Source: Enterobacter soli ATCC BAA-2102 (GTDB lineage Bacteria; Pseudomonadota; Gammaproteobacteria; Enterobacterales; Enterobacteriaceae). From it: 64,000 bases of DNA. Below, piece by piece: positions 1 through 9,834 of this stretch. The notes below the pieces were generated by a model. The model did not search any database. It was not told where the DNA came from and was given only the letters and a program-made list of their open reading frames with translations. The translations under genes and the position numbers were made by a program. Within the stretch, counting starts at the first letter, position 1. Every line of letters begins with the position of its first letter. The stretch lies in contig NZ_LXES01000025.1 of the NCBI RefSeq assembly GCF_001654845.1, forward strand, positions 90,119 to 154,118, read 5' to 3'.

Positions 1-186
1 GCTGCGAAGTGTAGCCTTTTTCCCGGCCTAATCACAGCCAGGAACGTCAGGAGTGTTAAAACGCGCAAGAAAGGTAAAAAAGTGTCCATGACGTGGCGCG
101 TTGCCGGATGCCTGGTTAGCATAAGTTGATTAGACTTTGACGTGGCAAGACGCTGCAATTGATGAAAAAACAATGAGGAAGAGCTT
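1..186. other. Intergenic leader of slt
   Basis: No gene is seen here. The stretch ends in a purine-rich ribosome site (GAGGAAGAG, about 174-182) just ahead of the GTG start of slt. In E. coli the gene upstream of slt is ettA (yjjK), but none of it is visible in this window. No promoter was assigned with confidence. Confidence 0.5.
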
Positions 187-2124
187 GTGGAAAAAGCCAA
201 ACAGGTGGTCTGGCGTCTGCTGGCTGCCAGCGTATGCGTGATGGCGGTAAGCCAGGCGGTACATGCCGATTCACTGGATGAACAACGTAACCGCTACGCG
301 CAAATCAAGCAGGCGTGGGACAACAAGCAGATGGATACCGTGCAGGCCCTGATGCCAACACTCAAAGATTATCCGCTGTACCCGTATCTGGAGTATCGCC
401 AGATTACGGACGATCTCATGAATCAACCGACGGTTACCGTGAATAACTTTATTCAGGCCAACCCAACATTACCCCCGGCGCGCACCTTGCAGTCTCGTTT
501 TGTGAACGAACTGGCGCGCCGTGAAGACTGGCGCGGGCTGTTAGCGTTCAGCCCGGAAAAACCGACTACCACAGAAGCGCAGTGTAACTTCTACTACGCA
601 AAATGGGCCACCGGGCAGCAGGATGAAGCCTGGGCAGGGGCAAAAGATCTGTGGCTGACCGGAAAAAACCAGCCTAATGCCTGTGATTCCCTCTTTGGCG
701 CCTGGCGCGCATCCGGTAAACAAGATCCACTGGCTTATCTTGAGCGTATTCGTCTGGCGATGAAGGCCGGTAACACGCGTCTGGTCACGACGCTTGCCGG
801 GCAAATGCCGCCGGACTACCAGACCATCTCAACCGCAGTTATCGGTCTTGCGAACGATCCTAATTCGGTCATGACATTTGCCCGTACTACCGGTGCCACC
901 GATTTTACCCGCGAGATGGCGGCAGAGGCCTTTACCAGCGTAGCGCGTGATGATGTGGAAAACGCGCGACTGATGATCCCACAGCTGGTGCAGGCGCAGC
1001 AGCTTAATGAAGAGCAAACCCAGGCGTTGCGCGATATCGTGGCGTGGCGATTGATGGGGACGGATGTCACTGACGATCAGGCGCGCTGGCGTGATGACGC
1101 GGTAATGCGTTCGAACTCAACCTCGCTGGTGGAGCGCCGTGTGCGGATGGCGCTGGGCAGTGGCGATCGTCGTGGGCTAAATACCTGGCTGGCGCGTCTG
1201 CCAATGGATGCGAAAGAGAAAGATGAATGGCGCTACTGGCAGGCCGACCTGCTGCTGGAGCGCGGGCGTGATGATGAAGCAAAAGAGATCCTCCACTCTC
1301 TGATGCAGCAGCGCGGCTTCTACCCGATGGCTGCGGCGCAGCGGCTGGGCGAAGAGTACACTTTCCGCATCGACAAAGCGCCAGGCAACCCCAATGCACA
1401 GCTGATTCAGGGGCCAGAAATGGCACGCGTACGTGAGCTGATGTACTGGAATATGGATAACACCGCGCGCAGTGAGTGGGCGAATTTGGTCACCAGCCGC
1501 ACGACGGACGAAAAAGCGCAGCTGGCCCGCTATGCCTTTGATAATCACTGGTGGGATCTGAGCGTGCAGGCGACGATCGCCGGTAAGTTGTGGGATCATC
1601 TCGAGGAGCGTTTCCCGCTGGCGTATAAAGATCTGTTCGATCGCTATACCAGCGGCAAAGATATCCCGCAAAGCTATGCCATGGCGATTGCCCGACAGGA
1701 GAGCGCCTGGAACCCGAAAGTGCGCTCCCCGGTTGGGGCCAGCGGGCTGATGCAGATAATGCCGGGCACGGCCACGCACACCGTGAAGATGTTCAATATT
1801 CCAGGTTACAGCAATCCTGTCCAACTGCTTGACCCGGATACCAACATCAACATCGGTACCAGCTATTTGCAGTATGTTTATCAGCAGTTTGGTAACAACC
1901 GCATCTTCTCTTCGGCGGCGTATAACGCCGGGCCTGGGCGTGTACGGACCTGGCTTGGTAACAGCGCTGGACGTATTGATGCCGTGGCGTTTGTCGAGAG
2001 TATTCCGTTCTCTGAGACCCGCGGATATGTGAAGAACGTTCTGGCTTATGATGCTTACTATCGCTACTTCATGGGGCAGAAAGATACCCTGATGAGCGAC
2101 GCCGAGTGGCAGAGACGTTACTGA
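187..2124 (+). CDS. slt: Soluble lytic murein transglycosylase Slt70
   Basis: Periplasmic enzyme that cleaves the MurNAc-GlcNAc bond of peptidoglycan and leaves 1,6-anhydro-MurNAc ends for recycling. The 645 residues equal the E. coli length. A signal peptide of 27 residues ends at VHA/DS; a long alpha-helical superhelix follows, then a lysozyme-like C-terminal domain from about residue 480. The motif ARQESAWNP places the catalytic glutamate at residue 505 (Glu478 of the mature protein), followed by [13 protein letters not shown] and AYNAGPGR, the other family signatures. The start is GTG, supported by GAGGAAGAG upstream and by the signal peptide. The trpR promoter overlaps its stop codon. 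Confidence 0.97.
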   Translation: MEKAKQVVWRLLAASVCVMAVSQAVHADSLDEQRNRYAQIKQAWDNKQMDTVQALMPTLKDYPLYPYLEYRQITDDLMNQPTVTVNNFIQANPTLPPARTLQSRFVNELARREDWRGLLAFSPEKPTTTEAQCNFYYAKWATGQQDEAWAGAKDLWLTGKNQPNACDSLFGAWRASGKQDPLAYLERIRLAMKAGNTRLVTTLAGQMPPDYQTISTAVIGLANDPNSVMTFARTTGATDFTREMAAEAFTSVARDDVENARLMIPQLVQAQQLNEEQTQALRDIVAWRLMGTDVTDDQARWRDDAVMRSNSTSLVERRVRMALGSGDRRGLNTWLARLPMDAKEKDEWRYWQADLLLERGRDDEAKEILHSLMQQRGFYPMAAAQRLGEEYTFRIDKAPGNPNAQLIQGPEMARVRELMYWNMDNTARSEWANLVTSRTTDEKAQLARYAFDNHWWDLSVQATIAGKLWDHLEERFPLAYKDLFDRYTSGKDIPQSYAMAIARQESAWNPKVRSPVGASGLMQIMPGTATHTVKMFNIPGYSNPVQLLDPDTNINIGTSYLQYVYQQFGNNRIFSSAAYNAGPGRVRTWLGNSAGRIDAVAFVESIPFSETRGYVKNVLAYDAYYRYFMGQKDTLMSDAEWQRRY

Positions 2125-2164
2125 TCGGCATGGGTTGTGTTATGCTGTACTCGCTAATGAGTAC
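2118..2164 (+). promoter_or_regulatory. trpR promoter and Trp operator
   Basis: A -35 element TTACTG (2118-2123) and -10 element TATGCT (2141-2146) are 17 bases apart. A perfect palindrome with arms GTACTC and GAGTAC (2147-2164) follows at once, in the position of the self-regulating trpR operator. This arrangement matches autorepression by TrpR-tryptophan known in E. coli. The -35 overlaps the slt stop codon. Confidence 0.8.
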
Positions 2165-2179
2165 AACAGGCGGCATAAC

Positions 2180-2509
2180 ATGACCCAGCATTCCCCTTAT
2201 TCATCGGCGATGGCCGAACAACGCAACCAGGAGTGGCTTCGTTTTGTGGAGTTGCTCCGTCAGTCTTATGCAGAAGATCTGCATTTACCGCTATTACAGC
2301 TGATGCTGACGCCCGACGAGCGTGAAGCTCTGGGCACGCGCGTGCGCATTATCGAAGAGTTACTGCGGGGCGAAATGAGCCAGCGCGAGCTGAAAAACGA
2401 GCTGGGCGCAGGTATCGCGACGATCACCCGTGGATCAAACAGCCTGAAGTCTGCGCCAGTTGAACTGCGCCACTGGCTTGAAGCGATATTGCTGAAAAAC
2501 GCCGGATGA
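2180..2509 (+). CDS. trpR: Trp operon repressor
   Basis: Dimeric helix-turn-helix repressor that binds operator DNA with L-tryptophan as corepressor and controls trp, aroH, mtr and its own gene. The protein has 109 residues, close to the 108 of E. coli. The helix-turn-helix region [19 protein letters not shown] is intact. I chose the ATG at 2180, which gives the family N-terminus [19 protein letters not shown]; an in-frame ATG at 2135 would add 15 residues and lie upstream of the operator, so it is unlikely to be used. The last codons overlap a REP-like hairpin. Confidence 0.96.
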   Translation: MTQHSPYSSAMAEQRNQEWLRFVELLRQSYAEDLHLPLLQLMLTPDEREALGTRVRIIEELLRGEMSQRELKNELGAGIATITRGSNSLKSAPVELRHWLEAILLKNAG

Positions 2510-2529
2510 CGGCTTCGCCTTATCCGGCC
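2501..2529. repeat. REP-like palindrome between trpR and yjjX
   Basis: GCCGGAT (2501-2507) and ATCCGGC (2522-2528) form an imperfect hairpin around a GGCTTCGCC centre. This is the typical look of an enterobacterial repetitive extragenic palindrome. It sits between two convergent genes, so it may also serve as a 3' end for both. Confidence 0.7.
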
Positions 2530-2536
2530 AACATAT

Positions 2537-3052
2537 TCAACGATAAATCGCGTTATGGAACGGGCTTAATGCCAGGATCACCGCCTGATGGTACACGCTT
2601 GAACGCGTCAATGCGCCAGCGGTGAATACGCCAATTGCCCCTTCCTTACGACCAATCTCATCGATGCCGGTGTACTGAGACATCACCGGCCCGAGCGCTT
2701 CACCCGCACGCACTTTTTCCAGAATAATGGCTGGCAATGGCAGTGTGGCTGAGCGCGCTTCGCCACTCAGTTCCCGGTTTTCGATAACCACCCAGCTGAA
2801 TGTCGCGCCTTCGTCGATACCCGCTTCAATCGCGACCCAAAAGTCGGCCTCAGGGCAAGCAGCCTTTACATTGGCAACGCGATTTCGTGCGCCAGCGCGC
2901 GTTTCCTCGCTTCCAAACGGTTGTTCAGGGACACCGCTCTCGACGGATACGGCGTCAATATGGCAGGATCCTTCGCCGAAGATCTCTTCAAATGCCCTTA
3001 GAATTGCCTGAATTTTGGCAGGATTAGTGGTAGCAGAGACAACATGGTGCAT
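2537..3052 (-). CDS. yjjX: Inosine/xanthosine triphosphatase
   Basis: House-cleaning NTPase that hydrolyses ITP and XTP so that deaminated purines stay out of RNA and DNA. The 171 residues match E. coli YjjX (170). The N-terminal phosphate-binding stretch [11 protein letters not shown] and the segment [20 protein letters not shown] are conserved. The start at 3052 gives [11 protein letters not shown], the family N-terminus; a longer frame to 3103 would run into gpmB, and its extra residues have no family counterpart. It is divergent from gpmB with about 49 bases between, and convergent with trpR. Confidence 0.93.
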   Translation of the reverse strand: MHHVVSATTNPAKIQAILRAFEEIFGEGSCHIDAVSVESGVPEQPFGSEETRAGARNRVANVKAACPEADFWVAIEAGIDEGATFSWVVIENRELSGEARSATLPLPAIILEKVRAGEALGPVMSQYTGIDEIGRKEGAIGVFTAGALTRSSVYHQAVILALSPFHNAIYR

Positions 3053-3101
3053 AATTAAGCTCGATTCAAAAAAACTCATCGCAGTATAACGGAAAAAAAG
3101 C

Positions 3102-3749
3102 ATGTTACAGGTATACCTTGTTCGCCACGGTGAAACGCAGTGGAACGCCGAGCGACGTATTCAAGGCCAGTCAGACAGTCCTCTTACCGAAAAGGGTGTG
3201 CAACAAGCGTGGCAGGTGGCGGAACGCGCCAAAACGCTGGGCATTACTCACGTTATCGCCAGCGACTTAGGTCGCACACAACAGACCGCGCGTATCATCG
3301 CTGATGCCTGCGGCTGTGATGTTACCCTGGAGCCGCGCCTGCGCGAGCTGGATATGGGCGTGCTGGAAAAACGCCATATTGATTCTCTGACTGAACAAGA
3401 GGAAGGCTGGCGTCGCACGCTCGTTAACGGTACCGAAGACGGTCGAATTCCTGAAGGTGAATCGATGCAGGAGCTGAGCGTGCGCATTCATGCCGCGCTG
3501 GCGGAGTGCCTGAAGCTCCCGGCCGGAAGCCGCCCGTTGCTGGTGAGCCACGGTATCGCGCTGGGCTGCCTGGTGAGTACGATTCTGGGCTTGCCTGCTT
3601 ATGCAGAGCGCCGTTTGCGCCTGCGTAACTGCTCAATTTCCCGTATCGACTATCAGGAAAGTCAGTGGCTGGCGTCTGGCTGGATTGTGGAGATGGCAGG
3701 GGACATTTCGCATCTTGATGCCCCTGCGCTGGATGAATTACAGCGTTAG
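3102..3749 (+). CDS. gpmB: Phosphoglycerate mutase-like phosphatase GpmB/YtjC
   Basis: Member of the histidine phosphatase (RHG) superfamily, 215 residues as in E. coli. The N-terminal motif [10 protein letters not shown] carries the catalytic His9, and a second conserved histidine lies in VSHGIALGC. Although named as a phosphoglycerate mutase, the E. coli protein has not been shown to be the main mutase and may act as a general phosphatase, so the substrate is uncertain. Its stop overlaps the stop of rob by four bases in a tail-to-tail arrangement. Confidence 0.92.
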   Translation: MLQVYLVRHGETQWNAERRIQGQSDSPLTEKGVQQAWQVAERAKTLGITHVIASDLGRTQQTARIIADACGCDVTLEPRLRELDMGVLEKRHIDSLTEQEEGWRRTLVNGTEDGRIPEGESMQELSVRIHAALAECLKLPAGSRPLLVSHGIALGCLVSTILGLPAYAERRLRLRNCSISRIDYQESQWLASGWIVEMAGDISHLDAPALDELQR

Positions 3750-4615
3750 TGCCTGATAGGGATTAAGAATTCCATCCGCAGATTGATTGGGCGTTCTTCC
3801 GGTTTTACATCGCTTGCCGGGTAGTAACGCTCAATATCCTGACCTTTACGACGATTCAGATTCAGCATCGGCATACAGGTGCCGTAAACGGTCAGGATAA
3901 ACTCCTGAACGCCCGTTCCCAGGCCTTCATACGTGAACATGACGTACTCACCACCTTCCAGCACGACAGGTTTAGAACCCTGGATATATCCATTGGCCAT
4001 TTCCGGCGTTAACGCCGTGGTGTAGAACACTTCCTGCTCGTCATCTTTTTCAAGGCTAGGATGCGTTTCGTTCAGACCATACAGCAGCGGAGGAATGGCG
4101 GGTGCATGGCTCAGGAAATCGCGCCAGAACTGTACGCGCATCTGGTGACGGAATTCGGAAATCTGCTCCAGAGAACAGGAGTAGCTTTGCGTTGTCCCAA
4201 TCAGATGGGTTTCTGGCAGCGTAATAATTTCATATTTAGGCATGGCGAACTCGCCCAGACGCAGCGGCGGACGCATACCAAAAGAGCTCCAGTCAGGCGA
4301 GCGGCGATAGAGCGCAGGCGTCAACGAGAACTGTTTTTTAAAGGCGCGGGTGAAGGTTTGCTGTGAATCAAAGCGGTATTGCAGGGCAATATCCAGAATC
4401 GGCCGCGCGGTCAGACGCAACGCGACAGCAGACTTTGACAGACGACGTGCGCGAATATAAGCACCGATAGCATGACCGGTGACATCTTTGAACATCCTTT
4501 GCAGATGCCACTTGGAATAGCCTGCTTTTGCCGCCACATTATCCAGTGACAAAGGCTGGTCCAGATGACCTTCCAGCCAGGTAAGCAGATCGCGAATAAT
4601 TCCAGCCTGATCCAT
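3746..4615 (-). CDS. rob: AraC/XylS-type regulator Rob
   Basis: Transcription activator of the MarA/SoxS/Rob regulon (micF, acrAB, inaA and other tolerance genes). The 289 residues equal E. coli Rob. The N-terminal half has two helix-turn-helix motifs of the AraC family (LDNVAAKAGYSKWHLQRMFK and the region around DSQQTFTRAFKK). The C-terminal half, from about residue 120, is a GyrI-like ligand-binding domain that in E. coli senses bile salts and dipyridyl. The gene stands alone, transcribed away from creA. Confidence 0.97.
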   Translation of the reverse strand: MDQAGIIRDLLTWLEGHLDQPLSLDNVAAKAGYSKWHLQRMFKDVTGHAIGAYIRARRLSKSAVALRLTARPILDIALQYRFDSQQTFTRAFKKQFSLTPALYRRSPDWSSFGMRPPLRLGEFAMPKYEIITLPETHLIGTTQSYSCSLEQISEFRHQMRVQFWRDFLSHAPAIPPLLYGLNETHPSLEKDDEQEVFYTTALTPEMANGYIQGSKPVVLEGGEYVMFTYEGLGTGVQEFILTVYGTCMPMLNLNRRKGQDIERYYPASDVKPEERPINLRMEFLIPIRH

Positions 4616-4826
4616 ATACTATCCTCATCCTTAAAACAGCAGGTGCCTGATAACAGGTTAGCGGATAATAGCATTTTTTGATGTTTTAGCATTCAGTGTT
4701 TTTTTTGCTCATTAATGCTTTTTGCCGCACATTATGGGCGAATATATTCTAATCCTGTGATCTTGCTACATTTTTATCTATCCTGTTGAATAATCGCTCA
4801 GCGTAATTTTAAAGAATGGTAACAAT

Positions 4827-5297
4827 ATGAAATACAAGACATTGATCTTAACCGCCGCCTTGCTGATGGTTGGCCGTGTGGCCCAGGCAGAACAGATTGG
4901 TTCTGTCGATACGGTGTTCAAAATGTTCGGCCCTGACCACAAAATCGTGGTGGAAGCCTTTGATGATCCCGATGTGAAAAACGTCACCTGCTACATCAGC
5001 CGGGCGAAAACGGGCGGTATTAAAGGCGGTCTGGGCCTGGCTGAAGATACTTCTGATGCGGCTATCTCGTGCCAGCAGGTCGGCCCGGTAGAGCTGAGTG
5101 ATAAAATCAAAAACGGTAAAGCGCAGGGAGATGTGGTGTTCCAGAAACGCACGTCTCTGGTGTTCAAAAAGCTGCAAGTCGTGCGTTTTTATGATGCCAA
5201 ACGCAACACCCTGGCGTACCTGGCGTACTCCGACAAAGTGGTGGAAGGGTCGCCGAAAAATGCGCTGAGCGCAGTGCCGATTATGCCGTGGCATTAA
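4827..5297 (+). CDS. creA: CreA family periplasmic protein
   Basis: Small exported protein of unknown biochemical role, first gene of the creABCD cluster. The 156 residues begin with a signal peptide ending near VAQA/EQIG. The remainder has the CreA core ([20 protein letters not shown], two cysteines in NVTCYI and AISCQQ, probably a disulphide). The stop is 14 bases before the creB start, so creA and creB are likely cotranscribed. Confidence 0.93.
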   Translation: MKYKTLILTAALLMVGRVAQAEQIGSVDTVFKMFGPDHKIVVEAFDDPDVKNVTCYISRAKTGGIKGGLGLAEDTSDAAISCQQVGPVELSDKIKNGKAQGDVVFQKRTSLVFKKLQVVRFYDAKRNTLAYLAYSDKVVEGSPKNALSAVPIMPWH

Positions 5298-5311
5298 TTC
5301 AGGGACGAATC

Positions 5312-6001
5312 ATGCAGCAACCTGTTGTCTGGCTGGTTGAAGACGAAATCAGCATCGCCGATACGCTTATCTACATGCTCCAGCAGGAAGGATTCGCGGT
5401 GAAGGCGTTTGATCGCGGTTTGCCGGTGCTGGAAGAGGCGCGGCGGCAGGTTCCTGCACTGGCTATTCTGGACGTCGGCCTGCCGGATATCAGCGGCTTT
5501 GAACTGTGTCGCCAGCTACTGGCGCTGCATCCGTCGTTGCCGGTGCTGTTTCTGACGGCACGCAGTGATGAAGTGGACAAACTGCTCGGCCTGGAAATGG
5601 GCGCGGATGACTACGTTGCCAAACCTTTCTCGCCGCGTGAAGTGTGCGCCCGGGTAAGGACAATCCTGCGACGGATGCAAAAATCCGCCGCACCCTCTGA
5701 AATCGTCCGAATCGGGCAGTTCGAGCTGAACGAGCCTGCGGCCCGAATCAGCTGGTGCGGAGAACCTCTGCTGCTGACCCGCTACGAGTTCCTGCTGCTC
5801 AAAACGCTGTTGCAGGCACCAGGGCGCGTGTTTTCGCGCCAACAGCTTATGGATAAAGTCTGGGGTGACGACGGCGACAGTTTTGATCGTACTGTAGATA
5901 CCCATATCAAAACCCTGCGTGCCAAGCTGCGAGCGGTGAATGACACGCTTTCGCCCATCAGCACCCATCGCGGAATGGGCTACAGTCTGGGGCTTTATTA
6001 A
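5312..6001 (+). CDS. creB: Response regulator CreB
   Basis: OmpR/PhoB-family response regulator paired with CreC. The protein has 229 residues: receiver domain at about 1-115 with phosphoacceptor Asp54 in AILDVGLPD, and a winged-helix DNA-binding domain at about 130-229 (RTVDTHIKTLRAKLR, THRGMGYSL). I chose the ATG at 5312 behind AGGGACG rather than one at 5288 inside creA, because it restores the family start MQQPVVWLVEDE. Its stop overlaps the creC start (TAATG), which suggests translational coupling. In E. coli the pair controls creD and some metabolic genes and is linked to beta-lactam tolerance. Confidence 0.97.
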   Translation: MQQPVVWLVEDEISIADTLIYMLQQEGFAVKAFDRGLPVLEEARRQVPALAILDVGLPDISGFELCRQLLALHPSLPVLFLTARSDEVDKLLGLEMGADDYVAKPFSPREVCARVRTILRRMQKSAAPSEIVRIGQFELNEPAARISWCGEPLLLTRYEFLLLKTLLQAPGRVFSRQQLMDKVWGDDGDSFDRTVDTHIKTLRAKLRAVNDTLSPISTHRGMGYSLGLY

Positions 6002-7425
6002 TGCGCATTGGAATGCGGCTGCTGCTTGGGTATTTCCTGATTGTCGCCATCGCCGCGTGGTTCGTGTTGTCGATCTTCGTCCAGGAAGTGAAGCCCGGCG
6101 TGCGCAGGGCAACGGAAGGCACGTTGATCGATACCGCGACGTTGCTGGCCGAAGTCGGGCGGGATGATTTGCTCTCGGGTAATGCACAGCAGGGCAAACT
6201 GGCGCAGGCGTTTTCACAGCTTCATCAGCAGCCATTTCGCGCCAACATTGGCGGCATTCACAAAGTCCGCAACGAATATCATGTCTACATGACCGACGCG
6301 CAGGGCAGGGTGGTGTTTGATTCCGCCGGTCTGGCCGTAGGGAAAGATTACTCCCGCTGGAACGACGTCTGGCTGACGCTGCGTGGTGAATACGGTGCGC
6401 GCAGTACCCTGAGCAACCCTGACGACCCGGAGAGTACGGTGATGTACGTTGCCGCGCCGGTCAGGGATCAGGGCAAGATTATCGGCGTGCTCTCGGTCGG
6501 GAAACCGAATATGGCAATGGCTCCCGTGATCCACCGTAGTGAACGGCGGATACTGTGGGCAGGTGGCGCGCTGCTCGGCATTGCATTGCTGATTGGCCTG
6601 GTGGTGGCAGGGTGGATAAACCGTTCGATCGGTACCTTGTCACGCTATGCTGACTCGGTGACCACCGATGCGCCGCTGCCGTTACCCAATCCGGGCAGCA
6701 GTGAACTGCGCAAGCTGGCGCAGGCGCTGGAAAATATGCGCATTCGTCTGGAGGGTAAAAACTACATTGAACACTATGTCCATGCGCTCACTCACGAACT
6801 GAAAAGCCCGATTGCCGCCATTCGTGGGGCGGCCGAAATTCTCACGGAGCAACCTCCGCCGCAGGTGGCCGCGCGGTTTATTGACAATATCCTGGTGCAA
6901 AACGCGCGTATGCAGTCGCTGGTGGAAAAGCTGCTCACGCAGGCGAGGCTTGAAAACCGGGTGGAGATTGTGCCGGTGAGTGTCAGTGTTGATACGCTGT
7001 TTACGCGCCTGGCTGACACGCGCGCAGCACTGCTGGCGGCGAAAAATATTACGCTTATCTGTGACAACACTTCCCTCAGTGTCGCGGGCGAGCCGGACCT
7101 GCTCGAACAGGCGCTGGGCAATTTACTGGATAACGCTATCGATTTTACACCGCCGGGTGGCGTCATTAGCCTGATTGCACGCGAAGCACAAAAGCAGGTG
7201 CAGCTTATTGTGACCGATAGCGGAAACGGGATCCCGGACTATGCGCTGGCGCGCGTTTTTGAACGCTTCTATTCACTGCCGCGTGATAACGGGCTGAAAA
7301 GTAGCGGGCTGGGGCTGGCATTTGTTCAGGAGGTGGCTCGTCTGCATCAGGGCGAGATAACGTTGCACAACCGGGAAGAGGGAGGCGCTATTGCGACGCT
7401 GACACTTCACCCTCACTTCACATAA
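6001..7425 (+). CDS. creC: Sensor histidine kinase CreC
   Basis: Inner-membrane sensor kinase for CreB, 474 residues as in E. coli. One membrane segment lies at about 8-28, then a periplasmic sensing region, a second membrane segment at about 182-205 and a linker. The dimerisation domain has phosphoacceptor His265 in LTHELKSPIAA. The ATP-binding domain shows the N box (NLLDNAIDFTPPGG), DSGNGIPD and a SSGLGLAF G-box. The last codons contain a cre-tag for the downstream gene creD. Confidence 0.96.
   Translation: MRIGMRLLLGYFLIVAIAAWFVLSIFVQEVKPGVRRATEGTLIDTATLLAEVGRDDLLSGNAQQGKLAQAFSQLHQQPFRANIGGIHKVRNEYHVYMTDAQGRVVFDSAGLAVGKDYSRWNDVWLTLRGEYGARSTLSNPDDPESTVMYVAAPVRDQGKIIGVLSVGKPNMAMAPVIHRSERRILWAGGALLGIALLIGLVVAGWINRSIGTLSRYADSVTTDAPLPLPNPGSSELRKLAQALENMRIRLEGKNYIEHYVHALTHELKSPIAAIRGAAEILTEQPPPQVAARFIDNILVQNARMQSLVEKLLTQARLENRVEIVPVSVSVDTLFTRLADTRAALLAAKNITLICDNTSLSVAGEPDLLEQALGNLLDNAIDFTPPGGVISLIAREAQKQVQLIVTDSGNGIPDYALARVFERFYSLPRDNGLKSSGLGLAFVQEVARLHQGEITLHNREEGGAIATLTLHPHFT
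7406..7421 (+). promoter_or_regulatory. CreB binding site (cre-tag) ahead of creD
   Basis: Perfect direct repeat TTCAC-N6-TTCAC (7406-7410 and 7417-7421), the published CreB recognition tag. It lies inside the 3' end of creC, 61 bases ahead of creD. Its placement fits direct activation of creD by phosphorylated CreB. Confidence 0.85.
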
Positions 7426-7481
7426 CTTCAAACTGGCCCCACATAGCCTCGTTACGCTCTCTTCATCACAAAGGAGACGTA

Positions 7482-8834
7482 ATGATGAAATCCCCCCTGT
7501 TCTGGAAAGTAAGCACCCTGCTGGGGTGCATCCTGCTGCTGTTAGTTCCGCTGTTTATGGTCAGTAACCTGATTTCGGAGCGCGAGAGCTACCGCAATGA
7601 CGTTGAAAATACCCTTCGCCAAAGCACCAGCGGACCACAAAAACTGGTTGGCCCGCTGATTGCCATTCCGGTAACGGAGATTTTTTACAAGCTAGAAGAT
7701 GAGAAACAGGTTGAATACAAGAAAAGTTATCTGCATTTCATTTTGCCGGAGTCACTGCTTGTTGATGGCAATCAGCATGTTGAGTCCCGTAACATCGGCA
7801 TTTATGACGGCCAGATCTGGAATACGGATCTGAAAATCAAAGCGCAATTCTCAACAGAAAAAATGGCGCAGCTGAAAGGGGAAACTATGACCCTCGGACA
7901 GCCATTTATCATGGTCGGTGTTGGGGATTCTCGCGGAATTGGTACGGTGAACGTGTCAAAAATTAACGGTGAGACACTGAGCGTTGAGCCGGGTTCGGGG
8001 GCTTACGGGGCGCTTTCCGGTATCCATATCCCGCTGACGGATAAAGCGCTGGAAGCGAAAGCCTTTACGCTGGAGATGTCGCTGAATCTGGCAGGGACCG
8101 GCAGTTTTGCCGTGGTGCCGGTAGGTCGTAACAGTGAATTGACGCTCACCAGCAACTGGCCGCATCCGGGATTTATGGGTGATTACCTGCCGGTTAAGCA
8201 CACGATCAGCGAAACGGGTTTCCAGGCGAACTGGCAGAGCAGCTGGTTTGCAAACAATATGGAGAACTGGTTTAGCGAACAACCGTCACCAGAATGGCGC
8301 GGCATTCCGGCCTTCAGCGTCACGGTTGCTACGCCTGCGGATCAATACCAATTGACCGACCGTGCTGTGAAGTACGCTATTTTGCTGATTGTGCTGACGT
8401 TTATGGCCTTCTTTGTCTTCGAAACCTTAACCGGCCTGCGTCTACATCCGATGCAGTACCTGCTGGTGGGGCTCTCACTGGTCCTGTTCTATCTGGTGCT
8501 GCTTGCCTTGTCTGAGCATGTCGGCTTTGGCCCCGCATGGATTATTGCAAGCCTGGTGGGGGCGGCGATGAATGGGATGTATTTGCAGGCGGTACTGAAA
8601 AGCTGGCAGAGAAGCGGGGTATTTGTCCTGGCGTTGCTGGGGCTGGATATGGTGATGTGGTTCCTGCTGCGTTCAGAAGACAGCGCGCTGCTGCTGGGGT
8701 CTGCGGTTCTGGCGCTCGCCCTGTTCGCGGTAATGTACCTGACGCGCCACTTCGACTGGTACTCGCTCTCTCAACCTAAGCATCCGAAGCCGCCCGCAGA
8801 GCCGGATGATGAAGCAATGCGGATCTGGAAATAA
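7482..8834 (+). CDS. creD: Inner membrane protein CreD
   Basis: Cre regulon membrane protein of unknown biochemical function, 450 residues as in E. coli. Over-expression of creD is associated with colicin and beta-lactam tolerance in related bacteria. There is one N-terminal membrane segment (about 9-28), a large periplasmic domain (about 30-300), then five or six hydrophobic segments from about 300 to 430. A strong ribosome site (AAGGAG) precedes two adjacent ATG codons, 7482 and 7485; either may be used. A bidirectional terminator separates it from arcA. Confidence 0.94.
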   Translation: MMKSPLFWKVSTLLGCILLLLVPLFMVSNLISERESYRNDVENTLRQSTSGPQKLVGPLIAIPVTEIFYKLEDEKQVEYKKSYLHFILPESLLVDGNQHVESRNIGIYDGQIWNTDLKIKAQFSTEKMAQLKGETMTLGQPFIMVGVGDSRGIGTVNVSKINGETLSVEPGSGAYGALSGIHIPLTDKALEAKAFTLEMSLNLAGTGSFAVVPVGRNSELTLTSNWPHPGFMGDYLPVKHTISETGFQANWQSSWFANNMENWFSEQPSPEWRGIPAFSVTVATPADQYQLTDRAVKYAILLIVLTFMAFFVFETLTGLRLHPMQYLLVGLSLVLFYLVLLALSEHVGFGPAWIIASLVGAAMNGMYLQAVLKSWQRSGVFVLALLGLDMVMWFLLRSEDSALLLGSAVLALALFAVMYLTRHFDWYSLSQPKHPKPPAEPDDEAMRIWK

Positions 8835-8840
8835 AAAAAA

Positions 8841-8863
8841 CGGCGCGTTAAGCGCCGTTTTTT
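8841..8863. terminator. Bidirectional terminator between creD and arcA
   Basis: CGGCGC (8841-8846) pairs with GCGCCG (8852-8857) around a five-base loop. It is flanked by a run of A on the left and of T on the right, so it can terminate both convergent genes. Confidence 0.88.
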
Positions 8864-8881
8864 AATGCGTTATGTACAGGA

Positions 8882-9598
8882 TCACTCCTGTAAGTCACCG
8901 CAGAAACGATAGCCTTCACCATGGATGGTGGCGATGATTTCTGGTGTATCTGGCGTTGATTCGAAGTGTTTACGAATACGACGGATAGTCACATCGACGG
9001 TACGGTCATGAGGCTTCAGCTCGCGACCGGTCATTTTCTTCAGCAGCTCAGCACGGGACTGGATCTTGCCTGGGTTTTCGCAGAAGTGCAGCATGGCGCG
9101 GAATTCACTGCGCGGCAGCTTGTACTGCTCACCGTTCGGGCTGATCAGGGAACGGCTGTTGATATCGAGTTCCCAGCCATTAAATTTGTAGCTGTCTACG
9201 CTACGACGCTCTTCGCTGACCGTACCCAGGTTCATGGTGCGGGACAGCAGGTTGCGTGCACGAATGGTTAACTCGCGAGGATTAAACGGTTTGGTGATAT
9301 AGTCATCCGCACCGATTTCCAGGCCAAGAATTTTATCAACTTCGTTGTCACGGCCTGTCAGGAACATTAACGCAACGTTCGCCTGTTCACGCAGTTCGCG
9401 CGCCAGAAGAAGGCCGTTTTTGCCCGGCAGGTTGATATCCATAATGACCAGGTTGATATCATTTTCAGAAAGGATCTGATGCATCTCTGCGCCATCGGTC
9501 GCTTCAAAGACATCGTAGCCTTCTGCTTCGAAAATGCTCTTTAACGTGTTGCGTGTTACCAACTCGTCTTCAACGATAAGAATGTGCGGGGTCTGCAT
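8882..9598 (-). CDS. arcA: Aerobic respiration control regulator ArcA
   Basis: OmpR-family response regulator that, with the ArcB kinase, represses aerobic respiration and TCA-cycle genes when oxygen is short. The 238 residues are nearly identical to E. coli ArcA. The receiver domain has Asp54 in VIMDINLPG; the winged-helix domain carries [15 protein letters not shown] and [12 protein letters not shown]. The long region upstream carries an FNR-like site and the opposite-strand gene yjjY, as in E. coli, where arcA has several promoters and is induced by FNR. Confidence 0.99.
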   Translation of the reverse strand: MQTPHILIVEDELVTRNTLKSIFEAEGYDVFEATDGAEMHQILSENDINLVIMDINLPGKNGLLLARELREQANVALMFLTGRDNEVDKILGLEIGADDYITKPFNPRELTIRARNLLSRTMNLGTVSEERRSVDSYKFNGWELDINSRSLISPNGEQYKLPRSEFRAMLHFCENPGKIQSRAELLKKMTGRELKPHDRTVDVTIRRIRKHFESTPDTPEIIATIHGEGYRFCGDLQE

Positions 9599-9693
9599 GT
9601 TTGCTACCTAAATTGCCAACTAAATCGAAACAGGAAGTACAAAAGTCCCTGACCTGCCTGATGCATGTCGCAAATTAACATGACCGGCCTAAC

Positions 9694-9834
9694 GTGACTA
9701 AAGTACGTAATTGCGTTCTTGATGCACTTTCCATCAACGTCAACAACATCATTAGCTTGGTCGTGGGTACTTTCCCTTTGGACCCGACAGTGTCAAAAAC
9801 GGCTGTCATCCTAACCATTTTAACAGCAACATAA
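9694..9834 (+). CDS. yjjY: Small conserved protein YjjY
   Basis: A 46-codon frame starting with GTG encodes a peptide beginning VTKVRNCVLDALSINVNN and ending AVILTILTAT. It agrees with the E. coli YjjY sequence I remember at nearly every position and has the same length and place, antisense to the arcA leader. The C-terminal third is hydrophobic. No function is known. Because the DNA also forms the arcA regulatory region, conservation could come from the DNA rather than the peptide. No good ribosome site is visible. Confidence 0.6.
   Translation: MTKVRNCVLDALSINVNNIISLVVGTFPLDPTVSKTAVILTILTAT

Noticed and set aside
2501..2529. REP-like hairpins after trpR, thrC and lspA as CRISPR repeats or mobile elements
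   Set aside because: They are single, scattered palindromes of the REP type with no regular spacers and no associated cas genes or REP-transposase in the window.
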